A stretch of DNA of 39,382 bases. It comes from a virus. The notes beneath the pieces were generated by a model. That model was not told the DNA's origin. It saw only the letters and a program-made list of their open reading frames with translations, and did no database searches. The number at the start of each line of letters is the position of its first letter. The stretch's first letter is position 1. The stretch is taken from positions 1 through 39,382 of the IMG/VR virus record IMGVR_UViG_3300001282_000025; one strand, 5' to 3'. The position numbers and the translations under genes are program-made. This document shows positions 10,563-18,325 of the stretch, piece by piece.

Positions 10563-10570
10563 TATTTATA
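10563..10570 (-). promoter_or_regulatory. T4-type late promoter octamer TATAAATA (exact)
   Basis: Read on the minus strand this is TATAAATA, the consensus -10-like element recognised by T4 gp55-RNA polymerase. It lies in the 51-bp gap upstream of the giant repeat gene, 26 bp before its ATG, leaving room for a short leader. It is the only exact consensus copy found among the intergenic late promoters in the window. Confidence 0.75.
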
Positions 10571-10588
10571 ATCATATGAATCATGCTT

Positions 10589-13500
10589 TTAGAACCTTCC
10601 AACTGCTACTTCAATTACGCCAAAGTCTCCGTTGAAGTTTTCTAGTGCTTTACCTATAATAGTTCCTGCTCGTGCTTCATTATTTGCAGTAGCGTGTCCG
10701 TTACTAGCTGATACCATTAAGTCACCCTTTTCAATTGGGCCAATAACTTTACACGGCACACGACCCTGTAGTGCGATTTCTGCAACATATTCTGCTTCTA
10801 GCATTGCATTCATTGAGTATGCTGGGTTAGTTGTGACAACGCCTGCAACTTTAGTTGAATCAAATGCATTAGCTAGTGTGACTTCTTGTTCGCCACCAAA
10901 TAATAGAACTGTGCCTGGCTCATAGGTATCATCTGCTGTATACTTTTCTGCAAGGTCAGCGTAAGTAGCTTGCCATCTTGAACCAGCAGTGAGGGTCCAG
11001 TTACCAGTGACAGTACCTGCGGTTACGTTTGATCCTGCTGTAATAGCAGTAGTCTGTAGTGTTGTGGGATTGAAAGTTCCATTGTATGTTAATGCGCCAG
11101 CACCGGCGCGACCTAACTTAGTTGTACTATCCGCATTACCAAAGACAATATAACCGTTTGCGGCATTTTGTTGTCCTCTAATACTTATAGTATCAGCAGC
11201 GTTAACATCACCAATCCATGCATCATCGCCAATTCTAAAGTTTGTTCCGTTGCCGTTATTTCCTGATAGGAAAATATCGGCAGTTACGTTACCTGTTACT
11301 GCTAGTGATGTTAGTGTACCAACTGAAGTTATATTAGGTTGTGCTGCTGTTGTTACCGTGCCGGCGGTAGTTGCACTCGTAGCCGCCCCGGTTAATGCCC
11401 CAACAAAAGTAGTTGATGTGACGCTTGACAAGCCAGCTACAGTCGTAGTTGTACCACCTAATGTTAAAGTAGTGTTGCCGAATGTTATTGTACTGTTTGC
11501 AAGTCTTGCTTGAGCTAACGTACCACTTGCAATACTAGTTGCGTTTATTCCAGTTATTGATGACCCATTACCTGAGAAGGAGTTGGCACTTACTAAGTTA
11601 ACCCCAGAAATCTGCGATCCAGCGCCTGACATTGTAATTTGTGCGTTTGCTACAAAAGTCAATCCACTAAACGAAGTACTTACTGATGTGATATTTGGCT
11701 GTGCTGCTGTTGTTACAGTACCGGCTGTTGTAGCAGAACCAGCAGAAGTTGCGAATGTCGCATTTGCTACTGTGCCCGACACATTAGCACCTGCTACTGC
11801 ATTTGCTGTTGTAGCGAATGATACTGCGCCAGTAACATTTGCGCCCGCAATCGCACTCAACCCACTACCGTTACCAGTGAATATACCGGTGTTAGCAGTA
11901 AATGCCGGTGCAGTTATCGTACCACTTGAGTTTAGTCCGGTTAATGTACCGACAGCCGTAACCTGAGTCTGAGACGCATTAACACTAAACTGAGAACCAG
12001 TTAATGTTAGACCAGTACCAGCAGTATACGTGCCGGCGCCACTGAACTGTACCCAGACTACATTAGTTGTACCGACGGTAGTAACTGGGTCAGTCATTAC
12101 CCAGCCTGTATTATCATACAAGGTACCAGCAGTAACGAATGTAAAGTCACCACCAGCCATTTCTGCGGGTGTGTCAAAATCAGTTGAGCGAGTTAAAACA
12201 GTAGTGCTGGTGCGATCATAGATACCATTATGTGCAGCATTTGCTTCGTTCTTAACAAGAATACGCATACCATTTGACAACGTAACACCATCAATTGTAG
12301 TGAATGTTCCGGTGGTAGTTAAGTTTGCTCCGACTCCACTTGCGCCGTTGTTGTAGGTTACTGTGCCACCTGAGATAGATGCCAAAGTAGTTTGAGTAGC
12401 TGCATTACAGCTATCGTGAGTGTGAAGTCCTTGAGCAACATCATCTACGTACTGTTTGGTAGCAGCATCAGTTGAATTAGTAGGCGTAGCAAGATTGATA
12501 ATTGTGTTGCTGGTCATATCTAGATTACCTGCAATACTGCTTACACCAGTACCAGTTACGCTGAGTACACCAGTTGTTGTTAGATTGCCTGCCGCAACAT
12601 TACCGGTAACAGTAGCACTTGTTAATGTACCAACACTCGTGATATTTGGCTGCGCCGCAGTTGTTACGGTACCTGCTGTAGTTGCCGCGCCACTTAGTGC
12701 ACCTGTAAATGTTGTTGCACTTACGTTACCTGCACTGATGTTTCCAGTTACAGCCAATGAAGTTAGTGTACCAACTGATGTAATGTTAGGTTGAGCCGCA
12801 GTTGTTACTGTGGCTGCTGAACCAGTTGCGTTACCTGTTAATGCACCAGTAAATGTTGTTGCACTTACGTTACCTGCACTGACGTTACCTGTTACAGCAA
12901 GTGAGGTTAGTGTACCTGTACTTGTAATATTGGGTTGTGCCGCAGTTGTCAATGAACCTGCTACCGTAGTGAACACACCCGCGGCTGCTCCGATGTTGCC
13001 AACGTTAGCGTTGCCAGTTACACTTAACGCACCACCGGTTGTTAAGTTACCACCAGATACGTTGCCGGTCGCAGCAACGGTGCCGCTTGTAGTTAAGTTA
13101 CCATTAGCATCCAATGCCATACGAGTTGTAAGAGTTACATTTGCGCCTGCTGTGCCAGTTGGTGCGTTAGTCCATTGATGGGCTCCACCTTGCATTGAAT
13201 AGTCAGCGGCTGCGCCGTTTTGAATATATTTGTTGTTAGTACCATCAAAGAAGTAGTTTTGGGAAAGGTACGTGTTAATGTCACCGCTAAAGTTCCAAAA
13301 CGATGCACTTCCTATTTGCACTACGTTTGCTGATGCCCACGCATTAGCGGTAGTGTTGACTCCTACAACAGGACCCGTTTTGACATTTCCAGTAACACTC
13401 AATGCGCCGCCGGTAGTTAGATTTCCACCTGTAACATTGCCTGTAGCAGTTAAACTACTTAATGTACCAACTGATGTAATATTAGGCTGTGCTGCTGTTG

Positions 13501-14248
13501 TTACAGTACCGGCTGTCGTGGCACTTGTAGCTGCGCCAGATAGTGCGCCGACAAATGTAGTTGCAATCAATGCACCGTTTGCTAGATTAGCACTGAATGC
13601 AGTATTTGAATTGAGTTGATAGTTGCCGTTAGCAGTAGATGAGATAAACGCTGGAAAATAAGTACCGGTTGATTGCACGTTATTCAAAACTGCGGCTGCA
13701 TTTGAACCAGCTATATTAGGTAGGGGAAGACTACTAATATCAACCCACTGAGAAGAAGTTCCATCATCTAGATACTCAAAGAGAATACCATTAAATGTGT
13801 TATACCATTGATCACCGTTCTGCGGGCTAGCAGGAGCAGTATTTGATTGAGAAATTATTCCGGTTAAGCCATATGAGCCGCGAAAAACAGCATTACTTGT
13901 AAAGGTCGCTATGTTTGCAACGCCGTTGACACTTACTACAACATTGCCATTTGCAGCAGGAATGCTGACATTAGATGTGCCATTTGCGATTGCAGTGGCG
14001 CTAGAAATCGATTGCCAGCTTAGGTTTCCTGCGCCATCTGTTTGTAGATATTGTCCGGAACTACCACCTGTGAGCTTTACATTACTGTTTGAACCTAAGG
14101 CAACATTAGCTGCGGCAGTGAGATTTGCATTTCCTGTGACTGCAAGATTAGTTACGGTTGCGTTACCGGTCGTGGCATCCAATGTAATGTTGCCAACCGT
14201 AATACCGTTGATTACGTTAAAATATTTTAGTGCCACAGTTCCATACAT
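10589..14248 (-). CDS. Large repeat-rich tail fibre protein with conserved C-terminal domain (1219 aa)
   Basis: The N-terminus (VALKYFNVINGITVGNITLD) shares the FN-x-I-x-G pattern with the proteins starting at 17283 and 20041, which suggests a common virion attachment segment. An SPQNGDQWYNTFNGILFEY segment follows, then about six AAQPNITSVGTLTSL-type repeats and one copy of the AATKQYVDD/DGVTLSNGMRILVKNEA domain (encoded near 12000-12470). The last 115 residues are non-repetitive: YADLAEKYTADDTYEPGTVLL, then KVAGVVTTNPAYSMN and ALQGRVPCKVIGPIEKGDL. As I recall, this C-terminal module is common in marine T4-like fibre proteins. It resembles peptidase-G2-like intramolecular chaperone domains that trimerise and may self-cleave, but that assignment is tentative. 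A late promoter lies 51 bp upstream of the start. The assignment as a distal fibre is inferred. Confidence 0.85.
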   Translation of the reverse strand: MYGTVALKYFNVINGITVGNITLDATTGNATVTNLAVTGNANLTAAANVALGSNSNVKLTGGSSGQYLQTDGAGNLSWQSISSATAIANGTSNVSIPAANGNVVVSVNGVANIATFTSNAVFRGSYGLTGIISQSNTAPASPQNGDQWYNTFNGILFEYLDDGTSSQWVDISSLPLPNIAGSNAAAVLNNVQSTGTYFPAFISSTANGNYQLNSNTAFSANLANGALIATTFVGALSGAATSATTAGTVTTAAQPNITSVGTLSSLTATGNVTGGNLTTGGALSVTGNVKTGPVVGVNTTANAWASANVVQIGSASFWNFSGDINTYLSQNYFFDGTNNKYIQNGAAADYSMQGGAHQWTNAPTGTAGANVTLTTRMALDANGNLTTSGTVAATGNVSGGNLTTGGALSVTGNANVGNIGAAAGVFTTVAGSLTTAAQPNITSTGTLTSLAVTGNVSAGNVSATTFTGALTGNATGSAATVTTAAQPNITSVGTLTSLAVTGNISAGNVSATTFTGALSGAATTAGTVTTAAQPNITSVGTLTSATVTGNVAAGNLTTTGVLSVTGTGVSSIAGNLDMTSNTIINLATPTNSTDAATKQYVDDVAQGLHTHDSCNAATQTTLASISGGTVTYNNGASGVGANLTTTGTFTTIDGVTLSNGMRILVKNEANAAHNGIYDRTSTTVLTRSTDFDTPAEMAGGDFTFVTAGTLYDNTGWVMTDPVTTVGTTNVVWVQFSGAGTYTAGTGLTLTGSQFSVNASQTQVTAVGTLTGLNSSGTITAPAFTANTGIFTGNGSGLSAIAGANVTGAVSFATTANAVAGANVSGTVANATFATSAGSATTAGTVTTAAQPNITSVSTSFSGLTFVANAQITMSGAGSQISGVNLVSANSFSGNGSSITGINATSIASGTLAQARLANSTITFGNTTLTLGGTTTTVAGLSSVTSTTFVGALTGAATSATTAGTVTTAAQPNITSVGTLTSLAVTGNVTADIFLSGNNGNGTNFRIGDDAWIGDVNAADTISIRGQQNAANGYIVFGNADSTTKLGRAGAGALTYNGTFNPTTLQTTAITAGSNVTAGTVTGNWTLTAGSRWQATYADLAEKYTADDTYEPGTVLLFGGEQEVTLANAFDSTKVAGVVTTNPAYSMNAMLEAEYVAEIALQGRVPCKVIGPIEKGDLMVSASNGHATANNEARAGTIIGKALENFNGDFGVIEVAVGRF

Positions 14249-14298
14249 CCCTGTTGTGCCTTATAAGAATTTATTATTAAACTCTCACAAGTATACAT

Positions 14299-14306
14299 TA
14301 TTTATC
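14299..14306 (-). promoter_or_regulatory. T4-type late promoter octamer GATAAATA
   Basis: Minus-strand GATAAATA, one mismatch from TATAAATA. It lies between the terminator at 14349-14376 and the ATG at 14248 of the 1219-residue fibre gene. The same GATAAATA variant precedes three other genes in this window, which supports it as the favoured form in this phage. Confidence 0.65.
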
Positions 14307-14348
14307 TTTTGTACTGCCAAAGCTTGTTATAAACTTTTATCAATTAAC

Positions 14349-14376
14349 AAAAAAGTCCCACCGTTTCCGATGGGAC
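14349..14376 (-). terminator. Rho-independent terminator after the frameshifted fibre gene
   Basis: On the minus strand a 6-bp stem (GTCCCA/TGGGAC) with a 10-base loop is followed immediately by six T. It lies 33 bp past the stop at 14409 and before the next late promoter, so it separates two fibre transcription units. Confidence 0.75.
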
Positions 14377-14408
14377 CTTGTTGTGTTTTAGTATGTTAAC
14401 TTACAATA

Positions 14409-15389
14409 TTACACTAAGTTATATTGTGTAGTCCACACAGTTGAGTTGCTGCTTGCTGGCGTTACTTGTAGTTTGAGGTTGCCAGAATCTACAACTACTT
14501 GTAGACTGCTTCCAGTTACTGTGCCGATATTTACTGTTGCGAAAATAGTATAATCAACATTAGCACCGTCAGTAACAGCCACTACCTTAGCAACACTATG
14601 CTTGCCGCCGGCAGAATCAATACCCTTAACTAGATATTCAATGCCGGTTGTACCTGTTACTGCAAATGAAGCAATAGTCTGATTTGCGGTAGTTGCAGTT
14701 GTAGTTACCGTACCGGATGTTACTGTTGTACTACCAATGATAACATTGCCAGTAACATTAGCAGTTGTTAAGTTTGCTGATGTTGCAGAGACATTACCGC
14801 TGCTGATATTACCAGTTACAGCAAGTGAAGTTAGTGTACCAACTGAAGTAATGTTTGGTTGAGCATTAGTGTAAACTGTACCGGCAACAAGTGCGTTACC
14901 TACTTGACCTGAAACATTAGCACCAGTGATTGCAGTTAATGCAGAACCATTACCACTTACGTTAGTGAATGCACCAGTAGTTCCGCTTACATTACCGGCA
15001 GCTACGTTACCAGTTACATCAAGTGAAGTTAGTGTACCAACACTTGTGATATTTGGCTGAGCAGCAGTTGTTAATGTACCTGCAAAGAAGTTAGCTGTAG
15101 CAAGATTGCCTAAGTTAGCATTGCCGCCACTGATATTGCCTGTTACTGACAAGTTAGCAAGAGTACCAACACTTGTCAAGCTTGAGTTGACAATAGTTGC
15201 TGCAAGTGTGGTGCCTGTCAAATTAGCAGCATTTGCAGTAATTGCTACGTTTGCAGCGGCAGTTAACTGACCTTGTGCATTTACAGTGAATGACGCAACT
15301 GCATCACCGCTTCCATAGCTACTAGCAGTGACAGCAGTATTTGTAATACTGAAGGTGTCACCGGTTAGCGTTAAGCCAGTGCCAGCCAG
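14409..15389 (-). CDS. C-terminal part of a frame-disrupted repeat fibre protein
   Basis: This frame resumes the protein that begins at 17283. From about 15389 leftward it reads AGTGLTLTGDTFSI, exactly the continuation expected after GAGTYKAG in the sister proteins (GAGTYTAGTGLTLTGS). The open frame extends right to an ATG at 15557, but its first roughly 57 residues are a leucine-rich out-of-frame reading of the other part, so I exclude them. The region holds AAQPNITSVGTLTSL repeats. It ends with a non-repetitive C-terminal domain (IEYLVKGIDSAGGKHSVAKV and VTPASSNSTVWTTQYNLV), a type I recall closing many marine-phage virion proteins. It could be expressed only by frameshifting, by internal initiation, or if the 4-bp duplication is a sequence error. 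Confidence 0.65.
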   Translation of the reverse strand: MAGTGLTLTGDTFSITNTAVTASSYGSGDAVASFTVNAQGQLTAAANVAITANAANLTGTTLAATIVNSSLTSVGTLANLSVTGNISGGNANLGNLATANFFAGTLTTAAQPNITSVGTLTSLDVTGNVAAGNVSGTTGAFTNVSGNGSALTAITGANVSGQVGNALVAGTVYTNAQPNITSVGTLTSLAVTGNISSGNVSATSANLTTANVTGNVIIGSTTVTSGTVTTTATTANQTIASFAVTGTTGIEYLVKGIDSAGGKHSVAKVVAVTDGANVDYTIFATVNIGTVTGSSLQVVVDSGNLKLQVTPASSNSTVWTTQYNLV

Positions 15390-17283
15390 CCTTATATGTA
15401 CCAGCACCTGAGAACTGTACCCATGCAATTGGATCAGTACCAACAGTATTAACTTCGTCAATTTGCACCCAACCAGTTGAGTTATATTCTGTACCAGCAG
15501 TAACAAATGTAAAGTCACCGCCTTGAATCTCAGCAGCAGTATCAAAGTCAGCAGCACGAGTCAATACAGTAGCACTTGTTCTTACATAGATACCGTTGTT
15601 TGCTTGAGCCGCTTCGTTCTTGACGAGGATTCTCATACCATTTGATAGTGTAACACCATCAAGAGTTGTCAGCCCAACTCCTAAGGTTAGTGTTGCACCA
15701 ACACCAGCAGTACCGTTGTCATAAGTTACACTGCCGCCTGTGATAGATGCAAGAGTAGCAGGAGTTGCAGCATCGCAACTTGCATGAATATGCAAACCTT
15801 GAGCAACGTCATCAACATATTGCTTGGTTGCTGCGTCGGTTGATGCTGTTGGAGTAGCAACGTTTGAGACTCTTGCGCCCCAAACATCAACTGTTCCTGT
15901 ACCAGTTGGCTTCAAGAAGACATTGCTATTTGCGCCAGTAGCTGAAATGCTAACACTTGTAGTTCTGCCGACGATTAAATCAGTTACAAGATTTGCACTT
16001 GTTTGAATATTACCGGTAACAGTAAGGTCAGTTAATGTTCCAACACTTGTTACGTTTGGTTGAGCAGCAGTCGTGAGTGTACCAGTTAGTGTAGCGCCTG
16101 AAACGTCTCCGGTAGCACTTAGGTTACCAGTAGTTGTATTGCCGGTTACAGCAAGTGAAGTTAGTGTACCAACTGAAGTAATGTTTGGCTGAGCATTAGT
16201 GTAAACTGTACCAGCTACAAGTGCGTTGCCTACTTGACCGGTTACATTAGCACCAGCGATTGCAGTTAGAGCAGCACCGTTACCAATGAAGTTAGTAGCA
16301 GATACGTTACCAACTACAGTCAATACATTAGAAGAATTATTGAATGAGAAGGCGTTACTTGCACCTAAGTTACCAGCATTATTAAAGACTACTTCGGTAT
16401 TTGAACCAGGAGCAACAATGTTACCTGAAATGTTACCCTGTACGTTACCGATGAAGTTAGGTGCAGTGATGTTACCAGTAGCAACAATAGTACCAGTATC
16501 AGCAATCACTACATTAGAAGAAGCATTTCCTACAGTAAGACCTGTTAGATTGCCAACAGAAGTAATGTTTGGTTGAGCAGCAGTTGTTACAGTACCTGCT
16601 GTTGTAGCTGATCCTGCTGTAGCAACACTTAAGTTTGCTACTTGTGTAGTTGAAGTCACTACGAATGGAGCAGTTCCATTTGCTACATTTGAAATTAGCT
16701 GAGGAGCAGTTACGTTCGCACTTGCAAGAACTTGTGCAGTTCCCAAATTACCTACGTTTGCGTTACCGTTTACGGTAAATACGTTTGTAGCATCATTGAA
16801 AGTAAAGTTTGCGCTTGCGGCAAAGTTATTACCCATGTTGTACTGAATTTGTGTGTTAGATCCAGCTGCTTGTTGCAAGTCAAACGGTGCGCCGTTTGCG
16901 TGATAAATGTTGTCAGTTAGAATTCCACCAACTGAGAGGTTACCAACAAGATTTGCGCCTGCTGTTGTAATAGTAAGTATTGTAGTTCCTGCAACCGCTG
17001 CAATAACGTTTCCGTTTGCGACAGGGATAGCAACGTTAGAAGTACCGTTAAAGATAGATCCTGATGTTGCTGTTGTGACGAACGTTAGGTTACCTGCGCC
17101 GTCAGTGCTAAGTACTTGTCCGGCAGTACCGCCTGAGATTTTGACATTGCCGATTGCGTTAAGATTGGCAATGCCTGTTGTTGTAATGTTAGTTGTAGTA
17201 ATATCGCCATTGGCTAATATCACGTTACTTGGGGTTTCTCCTACTGAAAAACCACCAATTGAATTAAAGGGTTTAAGAGCCAT
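15358..17283 (-). CDS. N-terminal part of a frame-disrupted repeat fibre protein
   Basis: 641 codons from the ATG at 17283, which has an AAGGA Shine-Dalgarno about 9 bases upstream and a late promoter 35 bp upstream. The N-terminus (MALKPFNSIGGFSVGETPSN) carries the FNSIGGFS attachment-like motif shared with the beta-helix protein at 18326-20041. AAQPNITSVG and NAQPNITSVG repeats follow, then one copy of the AATKQYVDDVAQGL/DGVTLSNGMRILVKNEA domain. The frame then fails after FSGAGTYKAG and ends eight codons later (WHWLNANR). Restoring the frame would join it to the 14409-15389 segment and give about 957 residues. A 4-base tandem duplication at 15381-15391 explains the break. As it stands, the product lacks the C-terminal domain. 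Confidence 0.8.
   Translation of the reverse strand: MALKPFNSIGGFSVGETPSNVILANGDITTTNITTTGIANLNAIGNVKISGGTAGQVLSTDGAGNLTFVTTATSGSIFNGTSNVAIPVANGNVIAAVAGTTILTITTAGANLVGNLSVGGILTDNIYHANGAPFDLQQAAGSNTQIQYNMGNNFAASANFTFNDATNVFTVNGNANVGNLGTAQVLASANVTAPQLISNVANGTAPFVVTSTTQVANLSVATAGSATTAGTVTTAAQPNITSVGNLTGLTVGNASSNVVIADTGTIVATGNITAPNFIGNVQGNISGNIVAPGSNTEVVFNNAGNLGASNAFSFNNSSNVLTVVGNVSATNFIGNGAALTAIAGANVTGQVGNALVAGTVYTNAQPNITSVGTLTSLAVTGNTTTGNLSATGDVSGATLTGTLTTAAQPNVTSVGTLTDLTVTGNIQTSANLVTDLIVGRTTSVSISATGANSNVFLKPTGTGTVDVWGARVSNVATPTASTDAATKQYVDDVAQGLHIHASCDAATPATLASITGGSVTYDNGTAGVGATLTLGVGLTTLDGVTLSNGMRILVKNEAAQANNGIYVRTSATVLTRAADFDTAAEIQGGDFTFVTAGTEYNSTGWVQIDEVNTVGTDPIAWVQFSGAGTYKAGWHWLNANR
15381..15391. 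repeat. 4-bp tandem duplication that breaks the fibre reading frame
   Basis: The plus strand reads gccagccagcc, with gcca doubled. Removing one 4-base unit restores the protein reading GTYKAGTGLTLTG seen in the homologous domains encoded near 3260, 7780 and 12000. The event is therefore a +4 insertion within this copy. Confidence 0.7.
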
Positions 17284-17317
17284 TGTTAATATTCCTTTTG
17301 CTAACTTGTGCTGTTAT

Positions 17318-17325
17318 TATTTATC
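17318..17325 (-). promoter_or_regulatory. T4-type late promoter octamer GATAAATA
   Basis: Minus-strand GATAAATA, 35 bp before the ATG at 17283, in the short gap after the 17340-17966 gene. Its position and sequence match the other late promoters in the fibre region. Confidence 0.65.
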
Positions 17326-17339
17326 GCTTATCTTGTTTT

Positions 17340-17966
17340 TTACTCATTGTAAGCAACAATTTGCATCTTATGATCCATAAAATTTGCAAATGCTGGCGTA
17401 CTGTTTATTTGTATTTCATTGTCTGTAGAATTGTAATTTACTGAGAACTCACATAGGTAATTGTTTACTGCTAAGGTGCTAGTATCGTTGTACGATATCG
17501 CACCGTCGTAAATCACAATAGATAATTTAGTGATTTGACGACTATCATCAGTAGCATCAGTAGATATAATTACCAAATCTACTCCTGCTAATCCTTCTGC
17601 ATCTAACGCTAGTATTTCTTGCGTAGCTGTAGAAATTGTTGTAGCAAAGAACATGCTTGTTCTGCTAAATTGATAAATGCCTGACCCAATTGTAAGGCTG
17701 TTTGCTGTTAGATCAGCATTAATGATTGCGTTGCCAGTAACACCTAAATTTGTGATTGTAGCTGTGGATGTGTTACTAGATACTGTTATTACATTACTAA
17801 AAACTCTTTGGTTGTTAGTAGATATAGTTAAGATTGACCCATTAGCTCCTGTACCAAGATTTGGTTCAGCTTGGCTAAGTCCTAAAAATTCGTGGCGGGA
17901 ATTATTTAGGTCACTGTACGGAGTAACTACTACTCTGCCACTTAAAAGTTTAGACCCGTTAGCCAT
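17340..17966 (-). CDS. Putative virion structural protein (208 aa)
   Basis: 208 residues, starting four bases after the stop of the upstream gene. The N-terminus contains VVVTPYSDLNNSRHEFLGLSQ followed by AEPNLGTGANGSIL. I recall this LGLSQAEPNLG pattern from structural proteins of marine T4-like phages. The middle (TATITNLGVTGNAIINADLT) resembles the repeat style of the fibre proteins. The C-terminal half looks like a beta-rich domain (VDLVIISTDATDDSRQITKL to FMDHKMQIVAYNE) with no enzymatic motif. It sits in a run with the 18326-20041 and 17971-18309 genes, so it is probably expressed from the same late promoter. A tail or appendage part is likely, but the exact role is unknown. Confidence 0.75.
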   Translation of the reverse strand: MANGSKLLSGRVVVTPYSDLNNSRHEFLGLSQAEPNLGTGANGSILTISTNNQRVFSNVITVSSNTSTATITNLGVTGNAIINADLTANSLTIGSGIYQFSRTSMFFATTISTATQEILALDAEGLAGVDLVIISTDATDDSRQITKLSIVIYDGAISYNDTSTLAVNNYLCEFSVNYNSTDNEIQINSTPAFANFMDHKMQIVAYNE

Positions 17967-17970
17967 ACTA

Positions 17971-18309
17971 TTAGTTACCGATTACTAGAGTTTCTAGATA
18001 GCTTAGTACTAATTGTGCGCTAGTATCATCGCTGCTAGTAAATTGCAGTATGTCACCGTATTGTAAAATTAGTCTTCCAGTCAATACGCTGATAGCATCG
18101 TCTTCTGGAACACTAGCGTTGTTGATTAACGAAGTAGAAGCAGAACCACGGTATATACCGGATGATATTTGTATTGTATTAGCACCGGTGTTACTTACTT
18201 GAGCCATCAACACCACAGTAGCATATCCAAGAGGGGGAGTATACACGTTAGCTGTGGTTGTAGTTAAATCAACCAATGTTGTTCTAAAATTGTTTAATGC
18301 TGCTGCCAT
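17971..18309 (-). CDS. Small putative virion structural protein (112 aa)
   Basis: 112 residues. It contains LVDLTTTTANVYTPPLGYATV followed by VLMAQVSNTGANTIQIS, and near the end GRLILQYGDILQFTSSDDTS and LVLSYLETLVIGN. From memory, the VYTPP-GY-x-x-VVLMAQV and LxxGDxLxxxxSDxxxxxLxLSYLET arrangement is a recurring small beta-sandwich protein beside tail-fibre genes in marine myoviruses. No enzymatic motif is visible. The start has a GAGAAAA ribosome-binding stretch just upstream (16-nt gap from the previous gene). It probably lies in one operon with its neighbours. Confidence 0.75.
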   Translation of the reverse strand: MAAALNNFRTTLVDLTTTTANVYTPPLGYATVVLMAQVSNTGANTIQISSGIYRGSASTSLINNASVPEDDAISVLTGRLILQYGDILQFTSSDDTSAQLVLSYLETLVIGN

Positions 18310-18325
18310 GAATTTTCTCTTTTCA

